Shown: positions 33,446 to 43,605 of the stretch, one piece after another
Layout of the letters: each line of letters opens with the position of its first letter
Position numbering within the stretch: the first letter of the stretch is position 1
Notes under the pieces: model-generated
The model's input: only the letters and a program-made list of their open reading frames with translations
Database searches by the model: none
Told to the model about the DNA's origin: nothing
Assembly (NCBI GenBank): GCA_028286395.1
Contig: JAQBRS010000005.1
Span: 1 to 64,000 of the forward strand
Length of the DNA stretch: 64,000 nucleotides
Direction of reading: 5' to 3'
Origin: Candidatus Saccharimonadota bacterium
GTDB lineage: Bacteria > Patescibacteriota > Saccharimonadia > Saccharimonadales > Saccharimonadaceae
Made by a program: the position numbers and the translations under genes

Positions 33446-35161
33446 GTGGCGAAAGCTGAAACTGCGCATCCAACTACATCGGCCCATCACCATGCTGAGA
33501 AATTTACTTCACGCCAACGTACGATTGCGCTGGTTATCGTTGCGCTGGCATTTGTTATCGACCTGCTTGATAACACGATCGTTAACATTGCAATCCCTTC
33601 GATTCAGATTGACCTGGGCGCGAGTTACTCCGCAATTCAATGGTTAACAGCTGGCTACGCGCTTGCTTTTGCCGTCCTCCTTATCACAGGCGGACGACTT
33701 GGTGATGTTGTCGGCTACAAAAAACTCTTTATGACTGGCGTCGCCGGATTTACGATCGCTTCACTGCTTAGTGGACTAGCGTGGAGTACTGAAGTGCTGG
33801 TTGGCGCTCGACTTCTTCAAGGGGCAATGGCAGCCCTGATGGTACCGCAAGTTATGTCTCTCATGCAGGTGATGTACAAACCGAAAGAACGCGGTGCAGT
33901 CATGGGGTTGTTCGGTGCGCTTGGCGGACTGGCCGCATCTCTCGGACCCGTTGTCGGCGGACTCCTGATTCAAGCAAATATTGGTGGACTCGACTGGCGT
34001 CCAATCTTTCTGATCAATATCCCTATTGGCCTCTTCGCCTTCTTTGCCGCAATTAAGTATCTGCCTAACGGAAAATCACCCCACCCGCTAAAACTCGACA
34101 TATTTGGTACCGGTCTTATTATCGTAGCACTTGGATTATTACTCTTCCCACTCATTCAAGGTCGGGAGCTGGACTGGCCAGCCTGGGTATTCGTAATGAT
34201 GACGATTTCTCTGCCAATATTCGCACTCTTCTGGTGGTGGCAATTACGAAAGACCAAGAAGGATGGCTCACCACTGATCATTCCTTCCCTCTTTAAAGCA
34301 AATTCATTCCGTGTCGGACTCTTTGTTAACATTGTCTTCCAGATGATCATGCTTGGATTCTTCTTTACCTTTACATTGGTGCTACAAATTGGACTCGGCT
34401 ATAAAGTGCTCGAAGCCGCGTTGACCGGACTCCCAACGGCTGTTGGCATTAGCTTTAGCATTGGCTTCCTTGCCCAAAAGCTGACGAAAAAACTAGGTCG
34501 TTATACTATGTCACTCGGCGCAGTGATCATGGGTGTCGGACTTGGTGCAATCGTCCTCGCACTTGCTATTTCCGGACACGATACGCAGCCATGGGAATTC
34601 ATTCCAGGCCTTCTCTTAACAGGTACGGGTATGGGACTTGTCATGGGACTTATGTTCTCCGTCACGTTGAAAGATGTCGATACAAAGCACGCTGGTTCAG
34701 CCAGTGGAACACTAAACGCTGTTTCTCAACTCGGTGGCGCGATTGGTATTGCCATCGTTGGTGTCATTTTCTTCGGACACCTGACATCAAATGCCGCAAC
34801 CAGTTTTGCGAGTGTTGAGCCGCAAATTCGTTCAGAACTTACTTCGCAAATGGTTCCCGCACAGGCCCAAGATGCAATTCTTAAAAATATTCAAACATGT
34901 TATGTTGACCGCACGAGTCAAAAAGACACCAGCCAAACTCCCGAAAGCTGTAAAGCAATCGAGGCAACCAGTGCAACGCAAACTCCTGGCTCACAAAAAC
35001 TCGGTGACGTTATTGCAACTGCAACCAAGAAAGCTGCCAGCAATAACTTCGTCAATGCGTTCAGCATCACAATGATCTATGCAATATCACTGGTTGGCGT
35101 CACCTTCCTTCTTAGCTTCTTACTTCCTCGTAAGATTGACTTCGAAATGGCAAGTCACTAA
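33446..35161 (+). CDS. MFS multidrug exporter, DHA2 (EmrB/QacA) type
   Basis: A 571-residue integral membrane protein with about 14 membrane helices. The N-terminal DNTIVNIAIPSIQ motif (D-x-T-I-V-N-x-A-x-P), the GGRLGDVVGYKK loop between helices 2 and 3, and the antiporter motif LGGLAASLGPVVGG are all DHA2 features. A 70-residue external segment before the last helix carries two cysteines (QTCYVD, ESCKA). The family exports drugs or lipid-like compounds by proton antiport; the substrate is unknown. It starts at GTG 33446 with an AAGGGAG ribosome-binding site. Confidence 0.9.
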   Translation: MAKAETAHPTTSAHHHAEKFTSRQRTIALVIVALAFVIDLLDNTIVNIAIPSIQIDLGASYSAIQWLTAGYALAFAVLLITGGRLGDVVGYKKLFMTGVAGFTIASLLSGLAWSTEVLVGARLLQGAMAALMVPQVMSLMQVMYKPKERGAVMGLFGALGGLAASLGPVVGGLLIQANIGGLDWRPIFLINIPIGLFAFFAAIKYLPNGKSPHPLKLDIFGTGLIIVALGLLLFPLIQGRELDWPAWVFVMMTISLPIFALFWWWQLRKTKKDGSPLIIPSLFKANSFRVGLFVNIVFQMIMLGFFFTFTLVLQIGLGYKVLEAALTGLPTAVGISFSIGFLAQKLTKKLGRYTMSLGAVIMGVGLGAIVLALAISGHDTQPWEFIPGLLLTGTGMGLVMGLMFSVTLKDVDTKHAGSASGTLNAVSQLGGAIGIAIVGVIFFGHLTSNAATSFASVEPQIRSELTSQMVPAQAQDAILKNIQTCYVDRTSQKDTSQTPESCKAIEATSATQTPGSQKLGDVIATATKKAASNNFVNAFSITMIYAISLVGVTFLLSFLLPRKIDFEMASH

Positions 35162-35177
35162 AAAGATTGCTTCCTTT

Positions 35178-37385
35178 CTAGCCAAGCAATAATCGTGATC
35201 GTATCAATGCGATAACGATCCATACTATACCGACACCCGCAACGCTCGATCCAGCGATAATAATTGGTGTCCATGGGAACGTGCTTTTCGCCGCAGTGTG
35301 ATCCTTCGACGTATCGGCTGCCGTTTCTGGGGTGCTCACTGCGGTCGTCACTGTATTTTTATCCGCTGTTACTGGCGCTGTATCAGTCGTCGTCATATCC
35401 TGATTGTCCGAACCACCTGTTGTTGTAGCTGTCGAATTAGAGGTACTTCCGCCCGTTGTGCTTGATGGCGTGGTTGGTGGCGTCACGGGATCGACTGGAG
35501 GATTGTACTGACATATATTCCAAATTGCAGAGCGTCCTGTGGTCGCAAGAATGTACCAAGCGGTACTTGCAACTGATTTTCGGGTCGAGATACCGTACGT
35601 TACATCTTCGTCGGTTGCATATTGGAATGAGCCGTCACCTTGTTGGCCTGGAATCAACTGGTTGATGAGTGTTCGGTACGCATCGTAGTTACCAACATGG
35701 TACTGTGCCAATGCTGCACCAAATGAACCTTCAAACCACACAGTCGGGACTGCGCCTGGGTAGCCGGCGCTGTCGTAGAACGGTGCGTAGCCAGTTACCC
35801 CGTGACTCGTGAAGGTGAATGGCTGCAAGCGGTTCAAAGACTGTAGCGCTTGATCATATCGTCCCGATGAGTACATTTGCATTGCACCCCAAGTATTAAC
35901 GTCCAGCGGATCGGCTGTATCAACGCCACTTGGTTGCATGCCTTGATAATAACGCTGTTCGGTTGGACTATACAACTTGTTGATAATCACCTGGTTCAAG
36001 GTAGCTGCTTTTTGGGTATAATTATTAGTCGCATCACCAAATACTTTGGCAGCCTTTTCAAACATATTCCAGATATCGATATTGTGTTCGGTTGATGCCC
36101 ACGTAATCACTGTGTTCGGCGCAAAGCTACCTGACGGACCGCTGTAGTCACCGTAGCCGCCAAGATAGAGTCCGCTTGTCGTGCCTGATGCAGACAACGT
36201 CCCGTTAATAAAGTCGAGTGCGCTATGGGCCGCCGCAGTATCGGCAACAATATTTGTGGCATGAGGATACTTATCGATATAGCTAAGTAATGCATCAGTC
36301 GCGATTGCATGCGCACCTGTGCGAATTTGGTTATCGCGGAAGGTTGGACTAAGTTGTGGCGCCGCAAAGACGAATCCACCAACGAGCGGACCTGCTGTCA
36401 CCTGGAAGTTAAGCAGTCCGTTTGCAAGCGTATCGGCAAGTGATTGATTGTCCGTCCCAATTGCCGCAAACAATGCCAGCGCCTGATCGTAAACATAGGA
36501 CTGATCTTCAAAGGCTGTTCCGTATGATGGATCACTCGGATCGAGTTCGAATGAACGAATTAATCCTGTCTGGGCGACGTGTTCTGCAAGCACATCACCG
36601 GAGGCCGTATCGACTAATCGGAATAATTTCTTTCCTGTGTTTGAATCTGGGAAAGTGAATGTCCCGTCGACTAACGCCTTTGTCGTACTCCAGTCGTAGA
36701 TCGCGTCTGTCACCAGTTTCTGTTGGACTTCAAGCCCATTGTAGTAGGATGCGCTTGGCCACTTTACGCCGTAGGGTGCATAGCCCGCATTCGCATCCAA
36801 GATGCCGAATTCCCACTTCCCTACCGGAGGCGAAACGATGTCAGATAAATCGATTGTAAAGTTACCCGTCGTTCCGTCAGCCAACGCCTGTTTTGCCACC
36901 TGTACTTCGCCTGATCCAGTCAGTTTATATACCTGGATGATCCAGCGATTGGGCGTTGGCGTTGTCAGTACTTTACCCGATATGATACCCGCGTAATTAT
37001 CCGCGACAGTTGTGGGAGAATCGATTTCAATTGAAGCGTCATTTTTCGCAGGATAGCTGACGCCGTCTAATTGGAAAGTTCCAGAAATGGACCCCGTGTA
37101 ACTACTCGCGTATTCAGTGTTTGGCGTAACCGTACTATCGGTCGTGACGACGGTTCGCGTTTTGGTCATTGATGTCAGCCAACTAAGCGCCTGCGTTGCG
37201 TGGGTCGTATCAGCGCCCGTGATCGCACCAGGACCAGACGTCACTGTTGCATAGCTTCCGTCAGCCTGACAGGTGTATTGATTGGCGCTGATGGCTTGTG
37301 CATTCTGCCCTACATGATAAATAACGAGTCCGATAACGAACGCGCCGAGGAGGCTGCTGAGGATTTTTACTAATGTTTGTTTCAT
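35178..37385 (-). CDS. Surface-anchored (alpha/alpha)6-barrel glycosidase-like protein
   Basis: A 735-residue protein from ATG 37385 (MKQTLVKIL); the twelve-residue upstream extension lacks support. A signal-peptide-like helix spans about residues 5-25 and ends with AQA. A beta region runs about 60-220, followed by a helical-barrel region about 250-610 with repeated helices (SYVYDQALALFAAIG, WASTEHNIDIWNMFEKAAK, DVNTWGAMQMYSSGRYDQAL, TVWFEGSFGAALAQY). A Thr/Ser-rich linker and a C-terminal membrane helix (IIIAGSSVAGVGIVWIVIAL) end it. The layout resembles GH15/GH65-like or pectate-lyase-like barrels; I cannot identify the catalytic pair. The protein probably faces outward and acts on polysaccharide. 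Confidence 0.6.
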   Translation of the reverse strand: MKQTLVKILSSLLGAFVIGLVIYHVGQNAQAISANQYTCQADGSYATVTSGPGAITGADTTHATQALSWLTSMTKTRTVVTTDSTVTPNTEYASSYTGSISGTFQLDGVSYPAKNDASIEIDSPTTVADNYAGIISGKVLTTPTPNRWIIQVYKLTGSGEVQVAKQALADGTTGNFTIDLSDIVSPPVGKWEFGILDANAGYAPYGVKWPSASYYNGLEVQQKLVTDAIYDWSTTKALVDGTFTFPDSNTGKKLFRLVDTASGDVLAEHVAQTGLIRSFELDPSDPSYGTAFEDQSYVYDQALALFAAIGTDNQSLADTLANGLLNFQVTAGPLVGGFVFAAPQLSPTFRDNQIRTGAHAIATDALLSYIDKYPHATNIVADTAAAHSALDFINGTLSASGTTSGLYLGGYGDYSGPSGSFAPNTVITWASTEHNIDIWNMFEKAAKVFGDATNNYTQKAATLNQVIINKLYSPTEQRYYQGMQPSGVDTADPLDVNTWGAMQMYSSGRYDQALQSLNRLQPFTFTSHGVTGYAPFYDSAGYPGAVPTVWFEGSFGAALAQYHVGNYDAYRTLINQLIPGQQGDGSFQYATDEDVTYGISTRKSVASTAWYILATTGRSAIWNICQYNPPVDPVTPPTTPSSTTGGSTSNSTATTTGGSDNQDMTTTDTAPVTADKNTVTTAVSTPETAADTSKDHTAAKSTFPWTPIIIAGSSVAGVGIVWIVIALIRSRLLLG

Positions 37386-37450
37386 GGTTTTTGTAAACAC
37401 TATCAGTATACCAAACCACACCCATAAACGCCATGTCTGACCGAGGTTAT

Positions 37451-38344
37451 TTAGGCAACAAGCGTTGCACGTTCACGACACACGTCGGTGTGGAACAAAA
37501 GGTCAGGATTTTCTTTACAGTTTTCGCAGATCAAGACAAGATCGTTACAATTTGCAAAGGCGCAGTTCTCGTAATTACTCGTCGCTTCTTTACAGTGACT
37601 ACATTCACCGATAACAGCAGTGTGGTCAGAAAAATCGACGGTCATGCGGTCGTCAAAGACACGAAGACTGCCTTCCCATAATCCGTCGTCACCAAACTCT
37701 TCGCCATACTTTACGATGCCACCATCAATTTGGTAGACTTCTTTAAATCCACGATTCATCATGAGCGAGCTGAGGATTTCGCAGCGGATACCACCCGTAC
37801 AATACGTAACAATCGGCTTGTCTTTGAGATCGTCGTATTTACCACTCTCAAGTTCCTGGATAAAGTCACGACTCGTATGCGTATCAGGAACGACAGCGTC
37901 TTTAAACTTCCCGATTGCCGCTTCGTGAGCATTACGTCCGTCAAAGAAGACAACGTCGCCACGTTCCTCGACAAGCTTATTCACCTCTTTTGGTTTCAAG
38001 TGAACGCCGCCGCCAACGACACCATGTTCATCAACTCGAAGTTCATCGGCGGCATCAAAGGCAACGATTTCTGAACGAACCTTCACGCTCATACGCGGGA
38101 AAGCTTCACGGCCACCATCGCTCCATTTGAAAACGATGTCCTTAAAACCAGGTAATTCTTTTGTGGTTTTAATGTAGGTTTTAAGATCATCCATCTCGCC
38201 GCCAACGGTTCCGTTAAGGCCATGCGGAGAGATGATGATACGTCCTCGCAAGTTCAAACTCTCGGTCAATGTTTTCTGCCACAAACGAATAGCAGCCGGG
38301 TCCTTGATCGGTGTAAATTTGTAATAGAGGAGTATTTTTTGCAC
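37451..38344 (-). CDS. trhO: tRNA uridine(34) hydroxylase TrhO (rhodanese-like YceA)
   Basis: A 297-residue protein starting at GTG 38344. It has an N-terminal acylphosphatase-like domain with [18 protein letters not shown], and a rhodanese domain with the active-site loop YCTGGIRCE about residues 178-186. A C-terminal Cys-rich tail follows ([20 protein letters not shown]). The family installs 5-hydroxyuridine at tRNA position 34 using prephenate-independent oxygenation. TGGTATAAT lies seven bases before the GTG, so the message is leaderless and begins on GTG. Confidence 0.9.
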   Translation of the reverse strand: MQKILLYYKFTPIKDPAAIRLWQKTLTESLNLRGRIIISPHGLNGTVGGEMDDLKTYIKTTKELPGFKDIVFKWSDGGREAFPRMSVKVRSEIVAFDAADELRVDEHGVVGGGVHLKPKEVNKLVEERGDVVFFDGRNAHEAAIGKFKDAVVPDTHTSRDFIQELESGKYDDLKDKPIVTYCTGGIRCEILSSLMMNRGFKEVYQIDGGIVKYGEEFGDDGLWEGSLRVFDDRMTVDFSDHTAVIGECSHCKEATSNYENCAFANCNDLVLICENCKENPDLLFHTDVCRERATLVA

Positions 38345-38351
38345 AAATAGT

Positions 38352-38379
38352 ATTATACCACGTCTACCAGTGTTATTAT
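38352..38379. promoter_or_regulatory. Divergent promoters of trhO and the ABC exporter operon
   Basis: Minus-strand TATAAT at 38352-38357, preceded by TGG, is seven bases from the trhO GTG. Plus-strand TATTAT at 38374-38379, preceded by TGT, is ten bases from the ABC gene ATG. Confidence 0.5.
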
Positions 38380-38389
38380 TGGATGATAC

Positions 38390-40171
38390 ATGGACGACAA
38401 ACCGAATATTCTCGCTTTCTTTGCAAAAGAAGCGTGGCGATACAAAAAGCTTGTCATCGCCATCATCATTATTCTACCTGTGACAGTAGTCTTAGAGCGG
38501 TACATTACACCGCTCCTTGTTGGCTATGTCCTTAATCACTTGCAAGCGGATGATATTACACTGCAAAACTCTTGGTGGGTCATCACCCTTTTCTTTACTA
38601 TTGAACTTGTGAGCCAAGTCGTTGGTTACCGAGTTGTCCTTTGGATGATGTGGACCGTGCAAGTGAGAGGTGAAGCAAACCTGTATCGACAAGCCTACGA
38701 TAAACTATCACGTCACTCGCTATCGTTTTACTCGGATACCTTTACCGGCTCCCTCGTTTCAAAAGTAGGCCGATTTACGTCCGCTTACATGGAATTCGTG
38801 AACACCGCTACCTACCAAGTGCTCGTCCTGCTAACTGTCGTGCTCGCAACTATCATTGGATTATTCTTCCTCATTTGGCAGTATGCAATCGTCCTTCTTA
38901 TTCTGACAATCCTATTTATTATCGCAGCCTTCTTTGGCACACGCTTCATGCGCCAAAGATTCAAGGAGCGCTCTCAAGCCTACACAGAAATCTCTGGTAA
39001 ATTATCTGACTCCATTAGTAATATGATGGCCGTCAAAACTGATGCCAAAGAAGACGACGAACGAAAGCTCCTCAACGTTTCAATTGAGAACATGGTTGAT
39101 AAAGAATCGTTCGCTCGAAAAGGAATGGTAAGCGTTACTTCGATTTACTCATTCATTACGACATTGATGAAAGTCGGCGCACTGATCGCCGCAATCTGGT
39201 CAGTCCAAGCCGGCTTCGGTAGTGCGGCGATTATTTACATCAGCCTGACCTACACATTCAACTTGATTGGCGAAATTTTTAACGTAAACGGACTACTTCG
39301 TTCGTACTACCAAATTACGGGTGACACAGCCGATACGCTCGCGATTATCCAGCAACCGATCGCTGTCGTCGATAAAACAAATAAGAAACTCGTCGTTAAC
39401 AAACCGGACATATCGTTTGAAAACGTGTCATTCACTCATCCGGATAACGATCCTGAAACATCAGTCGATCCTTTGTTCCGCGACTTCTCGCTTCATATAA
39501 AAACGAACCAAAAAATCGGACTGGTCGGTGCGAGTGGCTCAGGTAAGTCGACCTTACTCAAACTCCTTATGCGTTTTTACGATATTAATGCAGGGAAGAT
39601 CTTGATTGGCGGACAAGCGATTGATCGTGTTACACAGCAAAGCCTCCACGAAAATATCGCTTACGTCCCGCAAGAGCCGCTCCTCTTCCATCGTTCGGTA
39701 CTCGAAAATATTTCCTATTCTCGACCGTCGGCAACGCTGAAAGAAGTACGCAAAGCGGCTGAGCAAGCAAACGCGCTCGAGTTCATCGAGAAACTTCCAA
39801 AGGGCTTCGATACGCTGGTTGGTGAGCGTGGCGTCAAACTATCTGGCGGTCAACGACAACGTGTTGCCATTGCCCGTGCAATTCTGAAAGATGCGCCAAT
39901 TCTTATTTTGGACGAAGCAACATCGGCACTAGATAGTGAAAGCGAACACCTGATTCAAGAAGCGTTGTCACAACTCATGAAGGGCCGAACCAGCATCGTC
40001 ATCGCTCACCGCCTCTCAACGATTGCGAAACTGGATCGCGTGATCGTCCTGGATGATGGCGCTATTGTTGAAGAAGGTTCACACGAAGAACTGCTCCACA
40101 AAAAAGGTGCGTATGCGAAATTATGGGCACGCCAATCAGGCGGATTTATTGAGGAAGGTGAAGAGAACTAA
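38390..40171 (+). CDS. ABC exporter half-transporter (permease-ATPase), subunit 1
   Basis: A 593-residue type IV ABC exporter. Six membrane helices within residues 15-320 are followed by an ATPase domain with Walker [10 protein letters not shown] about residues 383-391, Q-loop YVPQEPLLF, signature [16 protein letters not shown], and Walker [13 protein letters not shown] with the catalytic Glu and H-loop AHRLST. It is followed after one base by a second half-transporter, so the pair probably forms a heterodimer. Lipids, peptides or drugs are typical substrates; nothing here tells which. Confidence 0.9.
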   Translation: MDDKPNILAFFAKEAWRYKKLVIAIIIILPVTVVLERYITPLLVGYVLNHLQADDITLQNSWWVITLFFTIELVSQVVGYRVVLWMMWTVQVRGEANLYRQAYDKLSRHSLSFYSDTFTGSLVSKVGRFTSAYMEFVNTATYQVLVLLTVVLATIIGLFFLIWQYAIVLLILTILFIIAAFFGTRFMRQRFKERSQAYTEISGKLSDSISNMMAVKTDAKEDDERKLLNVSIENMVDKESFARKGMVSVTSIYSFITTLMKVGALIAAIWSVQAGFGSAAIIYISLTYTFNLIGEIFNVNGLLRSYYQITGDTADTLAIIQQPIAVVDKTNKKLVVNKPDISFENVSFTHPDNDPETSVDPLFRDFSLHIKTNQKIGLVGASGSGKSTLLKLLMRFYDINAGKILIGGQAIDRVTQQSLHENIAYVPQEPLLFHRSVLENISYSRPSATLKEVRKAAEQANALEFIEKLPKGFDTLVGERGVKLSGGQRQRVAIARAILKDAPILILDEATSALDSESEHLIQEALSQLMKGRTSIVIAHRLSTIAKLDRVIVLDDGAIVEEGSHEELLHKKGAYAKLWARQSGGFIEEGEEN

Positions 40172-40172
40172 C

Positions 40173-41963
40173 ATGGCAAAACAAAAAATATTTGGCAGAG
40201 CCGATCCGGTTATCGCAAAACAAACCTTGCGCATTTTTTACCGTGAATTATCAAAAGATAAAAAATCGATGGCATTGTATGTCACGCTTATTCCCATTAA
40301 CCGATTACTCTACATCGTTATCCTGCCACTTATATTCAGCTTCATCCTGCAATCAATGATCACCAATCCTCATGACTGGCACCATCCACTGATGCTCATC
40401 GTTCTTTCTGTCGCAGTTGCAGTGGTTGCTCTCATTTCATCATTCATCGGATTTAATAAACTATTCCACCATGAAGAAAAAACCAGTACCGTTCTGATGA
40501 AACTTGCCATGGATAAACTCGTGCAACATAGTGACCAATTCTTTGCGAATAATAAAGTTGGTGCACTTGCTGGTGACGTCTCACTCTTCTCTCGATCGGT
40601 CGTAGCATTTCTTGATACTATTTTCCTGGCTGCCATGTCAGTTGTCGTCAACTTTACTGCCAGCCTGGTTATTATCGCCTTCCTCTCACCTGCACTATTA
40701 ATCCCATTTAGTATCGTGACTGTTTTCCTTGTCTTTCACAGCGTTCGCTCAATTACGAATCGTGGTGATCTCCGAAAAGACCGTAAAGAAAAAATGTCTC
40801 ACTTAACGGGAACTGTTGCAGATATTCTAGGTAACCATCAAATCGTTCGCTTTTTTGCAGGCAATACGGCCGAAATTAAACGTATCGCCGATGAGCGCGC
40901 AGCGATTGAAGCTGTATCGAGTAAAGAAATTGACGTCATTCAGCGCGAAGCATTCGTTCGGCAGTCAGTCTTGTTTGGATTACAAATCATCACGTTGGCT
41001 ATCGCGGTCTACTTATTCAGCAACGGCATCGTGACGATCGCGGCCCTTATCTTCGCAGTGACGTACATGGGTCGCCTCACAGGATCGTTGTTTGAAATTG
41101 GATCAATCGTTCGTAATATCGAACAAGCCTTCCTAGACGCTTCGAAAGTCACCAGCATTTTGAATGAGCCGCTTGAAGTTGTCGACGAACCTGATGCAAA
41201 GTTACTGAAAGTAAAGAATGGTGAAATTGAATTTGCCAGTATCGATTTTGCCTACAACGACTCAAAAGGACGGCATGTCATCGAAGATCTCAGCCTCATC
41301 ATTAAAGCCGGCCAGCGTGTTGGCTTGGTTGGTCATAGCGGTGGCGGAAAGACAACGCTCGCAAAACTCGTTCTTCGATTTGCTGATGTCGATGCCGGTG
41401 AGATCCTCATCGATGGTCAAAACATTCGTTCGGTCACGCAAGATAGTTTGAGGCAACAAGTTGCTTACGTCCCCCAAGAAGCCTCTTTATTCCACCGCTC
41501 GTTACGTGAGAATGTCGGCTACGGGAAAGCACATGTGACCGACAAAGAAATCAAACAAGCACTGCGACAAGCAAACGCCGAGGAATTTACATCCACGCTC
41601 TCGGAAGGACTTGATACAATCGTTGGCGAGCGTGGCGTGAAGTTGTCAGGAGGCCAACGACAGCGTATCGCCATTGCAAGAGCGCTGCTAAAAAATGCAC
41701 CGATCCTTATTCTCGACGAAGCAACGTCGGCGCTAGATAGTGCCAGTGAGCAACTCATTCAACGTGCACTCGAAGAACTCATGCAAAATCGTACAAGTAT
41801 CGTGATTGCCCACCGACTTTCAACTATCGCAAAGCTGGATCGTATTATTGTATTAGATAGCGGAAAGATCATTGAAGATGGTTCGCATGCAGAACTTCTT
41901 GAACAAAAAGGCGCCTACGCAAAACTATGGGCACATCAGTCCGGTGGTTTCATCAAAGAATAA
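40173..41963 (+). CDS. ABC exporter half-transporter (permease-ATPase), subunit 2
   Basis: A 596-residue partner of the preceding gene, starting at ATG 40173 one base after its stop, behind GGAAGGTGAAG. A longer frame opening at 40053 only reads the other gene out of phase. It has six membrane helices, Walker A GHSGGGKTT, signature [16 protein letters not shown] and Walker [13 protein letters not shown]. Both subunits keep the catalytic Glu, so neither nucleotide site is obviously degenerate, unlike many heterodimeric exporters. The final 100 residues of the two proteins are very similar, suggesting a tandem duplication. Confidence 0.9.
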   Translation: MAKQKIFGRADPVIAKQTLRIFYRELSKDKKSMALYVTLIPINRLLYIVILPLIFSFILQSMITNPHDWHHPLMLIVLSVAVAVVALISSFIGFNKLFHHEEKTSTVLMKLAMDKLVQHSDQFFANNKVGALAGDVSLFSRSVVAFLDTIFLAAMSVVVNFTASLVIIAFLSPALLIPFSIVTVFLVFHSVRSITNRGDLRKDRKEKMSHLTGTVADILGNHQIVRFFAGNTAEIKRIADERAAIEAVSSKEIDVIQREAFVRQSVLFGLQIITLAIAVYLFSNGIVTIAALIFAVTYMGRLTGSLFEIGSIVRNIEQAFLDASKVTSILNEPLEVVDEPDAKLLKVKNGEIEFASIDFAYNDSKGRHVIEDLSLIIKAGQRVGLVGHSGGGKTTLAKLVLRFADVDAGEILIDGQNIRSVTQDSLRQQVAYVPQEASLFHRSLRENVGYGKAHVTDKEIKQALRQANAEEFTSTLSEGLDTIVGERGVKLSGGQRQRIAIARALLKNAPILILDEATSALDSASEQLIQRALEELMQNRTSIVIAHRLSTIAKLDRIIVLDSGKIIEDGSHAELLEQKGAYAKLWAHQSGGFIKE

Positions 41964-41964
41964 A

Positions 41965-41996
41965 AATAACTCCCGTTTTGAAGCGGGAGTTATTTT
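41965..41996. terminator. Bidirectional intrinsic terminator between the ABC operon and rplY
   Basis: AAATAACTCCCG pairs with CGGGAGTTATTT around a short loop, with T-runs on both strands. It serves the two convergent units. Confidence 0.9.
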
Positions 41997-42010
41997 GTTG
42001 CGCGCGCTAC

Positions 42011-42778
42011 TTATTTGTTAGCGTCAACGTTTGATTGTTTAGGCTCAGCTTGAGCTTTTCCACCAGGTTGCTTTTCTTCAGCCTGCGAAGCTTGGTCGGT
42101 GTCTGAACCATTGTCAGATTCTACTTCAGCATCGATTGTTGCGTCACCGGCAGCTGCATCATTTGCGGCTTCGAGTGCAGCAGGTTCGTAAACACTTGCA
42201 ACCACTAGGTCAGTCAGCTTTGGAGCTTCCTCGTCGGCTTCTTCGTGTCCTGTGATGTGTTCAACGAATACGACACCTTCAGGCAACGTAATGTCACCAA
42301 GTGTGATTTGTTCACCCGCTTCTTTCAGGTGAGCAATTGAGACTTCAAGTGCTTCCGGAAGAACAAGTGGCAATGCGCGAACTTCGATTCGGTCGAGTGC
42401 TTGAAGGACAATAAGCCCTGCTCGCTCTGCAACGCTCTCACCTTCACCGATAAGACGGATTGGCACTTCGGCGTTAACCGGTTCGTTCTGCTTCACTGCG
42501 TGAAATGAGACGTGACGAGTAAGGCCTTTAACAGCATCAATTTCAACGTCTTTGATCATCGCAATTTCTTTCTTGCTATCGATCGTAAGGTGAACTGGCG
42601 TGTGCTTTCCAGCATCACGGATCACTTTATCGATAATGTTTCGAGCAGCCTGAACATTGATTGGCTCAAGTCCTGCTCCATAGACAACTGCAGGAATAAT
42701 TCCTTCTTTTCGCAATTGTCGCACCTTTTTACCTTGTAGGGTACGTAGGTCTAGTTTTAGATTAATTTTATCTCCCAT
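42011..42778 (-). CDS. rplY: 50S ribosomal protein L25 / general stress protein Ctc
   Basis: A 255-residue two-domain L25. The N-terminal 5S-rRNA-binding domain is seen in KLDLRTLQGKKVRQLRKEGI and PAVVYGAGLEPINVQ. The TL5-type beta domain spans about residues 95-190 (VPIRLIGEGES, LEVSIAHLKEAGEQI, LGDITLPEGV). An acidic, low-complexity tail of about 65 residues (Ala, Asp, Glu, Gln) follows. The tail is longer than in most homologues. It has a conventional leader with AAGGAGAG ahead of the ATG and an extended -10 box (TGCTATAAT) near 42845. Confidence 0.93.
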   Translation of the reverse strand: MGDKINLKLDLRTLQGKKVRQLRKEGIIPAVVYGAGLEPINVQAARNIIDKVIRDAGKHTPVHLTIDSKKEIAMIKDVEIDAVKGLTRHVSFHAVKQNEPVNAEVPIRLIGEGESVAERAGLIVLQALDRIEVRALPLVLPEALEVSIAHLKEAGEQITLGDITLPEGVVFVEHITGHEEADEEAPKLTDLVVASVYEPAALEAANDAAAGDATIDAEVESDNGSDTDQASQAEEKQPGGKAQAEPKQSNVDANK

Positions 42779-42841
42779 GTCTCTCCTTCTTTATCCTTAA
42801 AATGGATTTTAGATACCTTTACGGAAATATAATTGTCACCT

Positions 42842-42871
42842 AGCTATTATAGCATTTTTGATGCTAAAATA
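42842..42871. promoter_or_regulatory. Back-to-back extended -10 elements for rplY and dedA (inverted repeat)
   Basis: CTATTATAGCAT and ATGCTAAAATAG form an inverted repeat with one mismatch around TTTTG. Read on the minus strand it contains TGC-TATAAT (rplY); read on the plus strand TGC-TAAAAT at 42865-42870, seven bases before the dedA ATG. The symmetry is therefore explained by two divergent promoters, though an operator cannot be excluded. Confidence 0.55.
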
Positions 42872-42877
42872 GATCAG

Positions 42878-43552
42878 ATGATACCTGGAGTAGACCTAGT
42901 CACCTTTATTCAAACCGTAAGCATTCTCGGTGTTGCATTTGTTATTTTTGCCGAATCAGGTCTTTTAATTGGGTTTTTCCTACCTGGCGATAGTCTTCTT
43001 TTTACCGCTGGATTCTTGATGTTCACTGGCGTTCTTAGCTTCAATGTTCACCTCGCTGTCTTGATCATCTTTGTAGCTGCAGTCCTTGGAGATAGCGTCG
43101 GCTATACATTCGGGCGCCGAGTCGGCGGTCGCATCTTTAATCGACCAGATGCACGATTATTCAAACAAGAATATATTAAACAAGCTCAAGAGTTCTACGA
43201 TAAGCACGGCCCAAAGACAATTGTTCTTGCTCGCTTTATTCCAATCGTTCGTACATTTGCGCCAATCGTTGCCGGTGCTGGTAAAATGTCCTACCGTCGC
43301 TTTCTTTCCTTCAACCTCATTGGTGCATTCCTGTGGACAGCTGGTGTGACCTACGCAGGCTACTTCCTCGGTAAGTGGTTCCAAGCAATGGGCTGGCAAA
43401 TTGATCAGATACTGCTTCCCGTTGTTGCCATCATTATCGTAATCTCAGTACTTCCACCAGCAATTCATATCTTCAAAGACAAAAAGACTCGCGTCGCCTT
43501 CTGGAATGGCACAAAACGAGAAATTTCTTCTATTTTCGCAAAGAAAAAGTAG
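42878..43552 (+). CDS. DedA family membrane protein
   Basis: A 224-residue protein with about five to six hydrophobic segments. The family motifs are FAESGLLIGFFLPGDSLLF about residues 26-44, GDSVGYTFGRRVGGRIF about residues 71-87, and the re-entrant-loop motif ARFIPIVRTFAPIVAGAGKM about residues 122-141 with the conserved F/I-P-x-x-R. DedA proteins are linked to lipid-carrier (undecaprenyl phosphate) or phospholipid flipping and membrane homeostasis. The ATG at 42878 follows a -10 box by seven bases, so the transcript is probably leaderless. Confidence 0.92.
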   Translation: MIPGVDLVTFIQTVSILGVAFVIFAESGLLIGFFLPGDSLLFTAGFLMFTGVLSFNVHLAVLIIFVAAVLGDSVGYTFGRRVGGRIFNRPDARLFKQEYIKQAQEFYDKHGPKTIVLARFIPIVRTFAPIVAGAGKMSYRRFLSFNLIGAFLWTAGVTYAGYFLGKWFQAMGWQIDQILLPVVAIIIVISVLPPAIHIFKDKKTRVAFWNGTKREISSIFAKKK

Positions 43553-43605
43553 CCCTTTAACAGGGTTGTCAAAAAATGCTTATGCCTCCATACTAATGAC
43601 TAACT

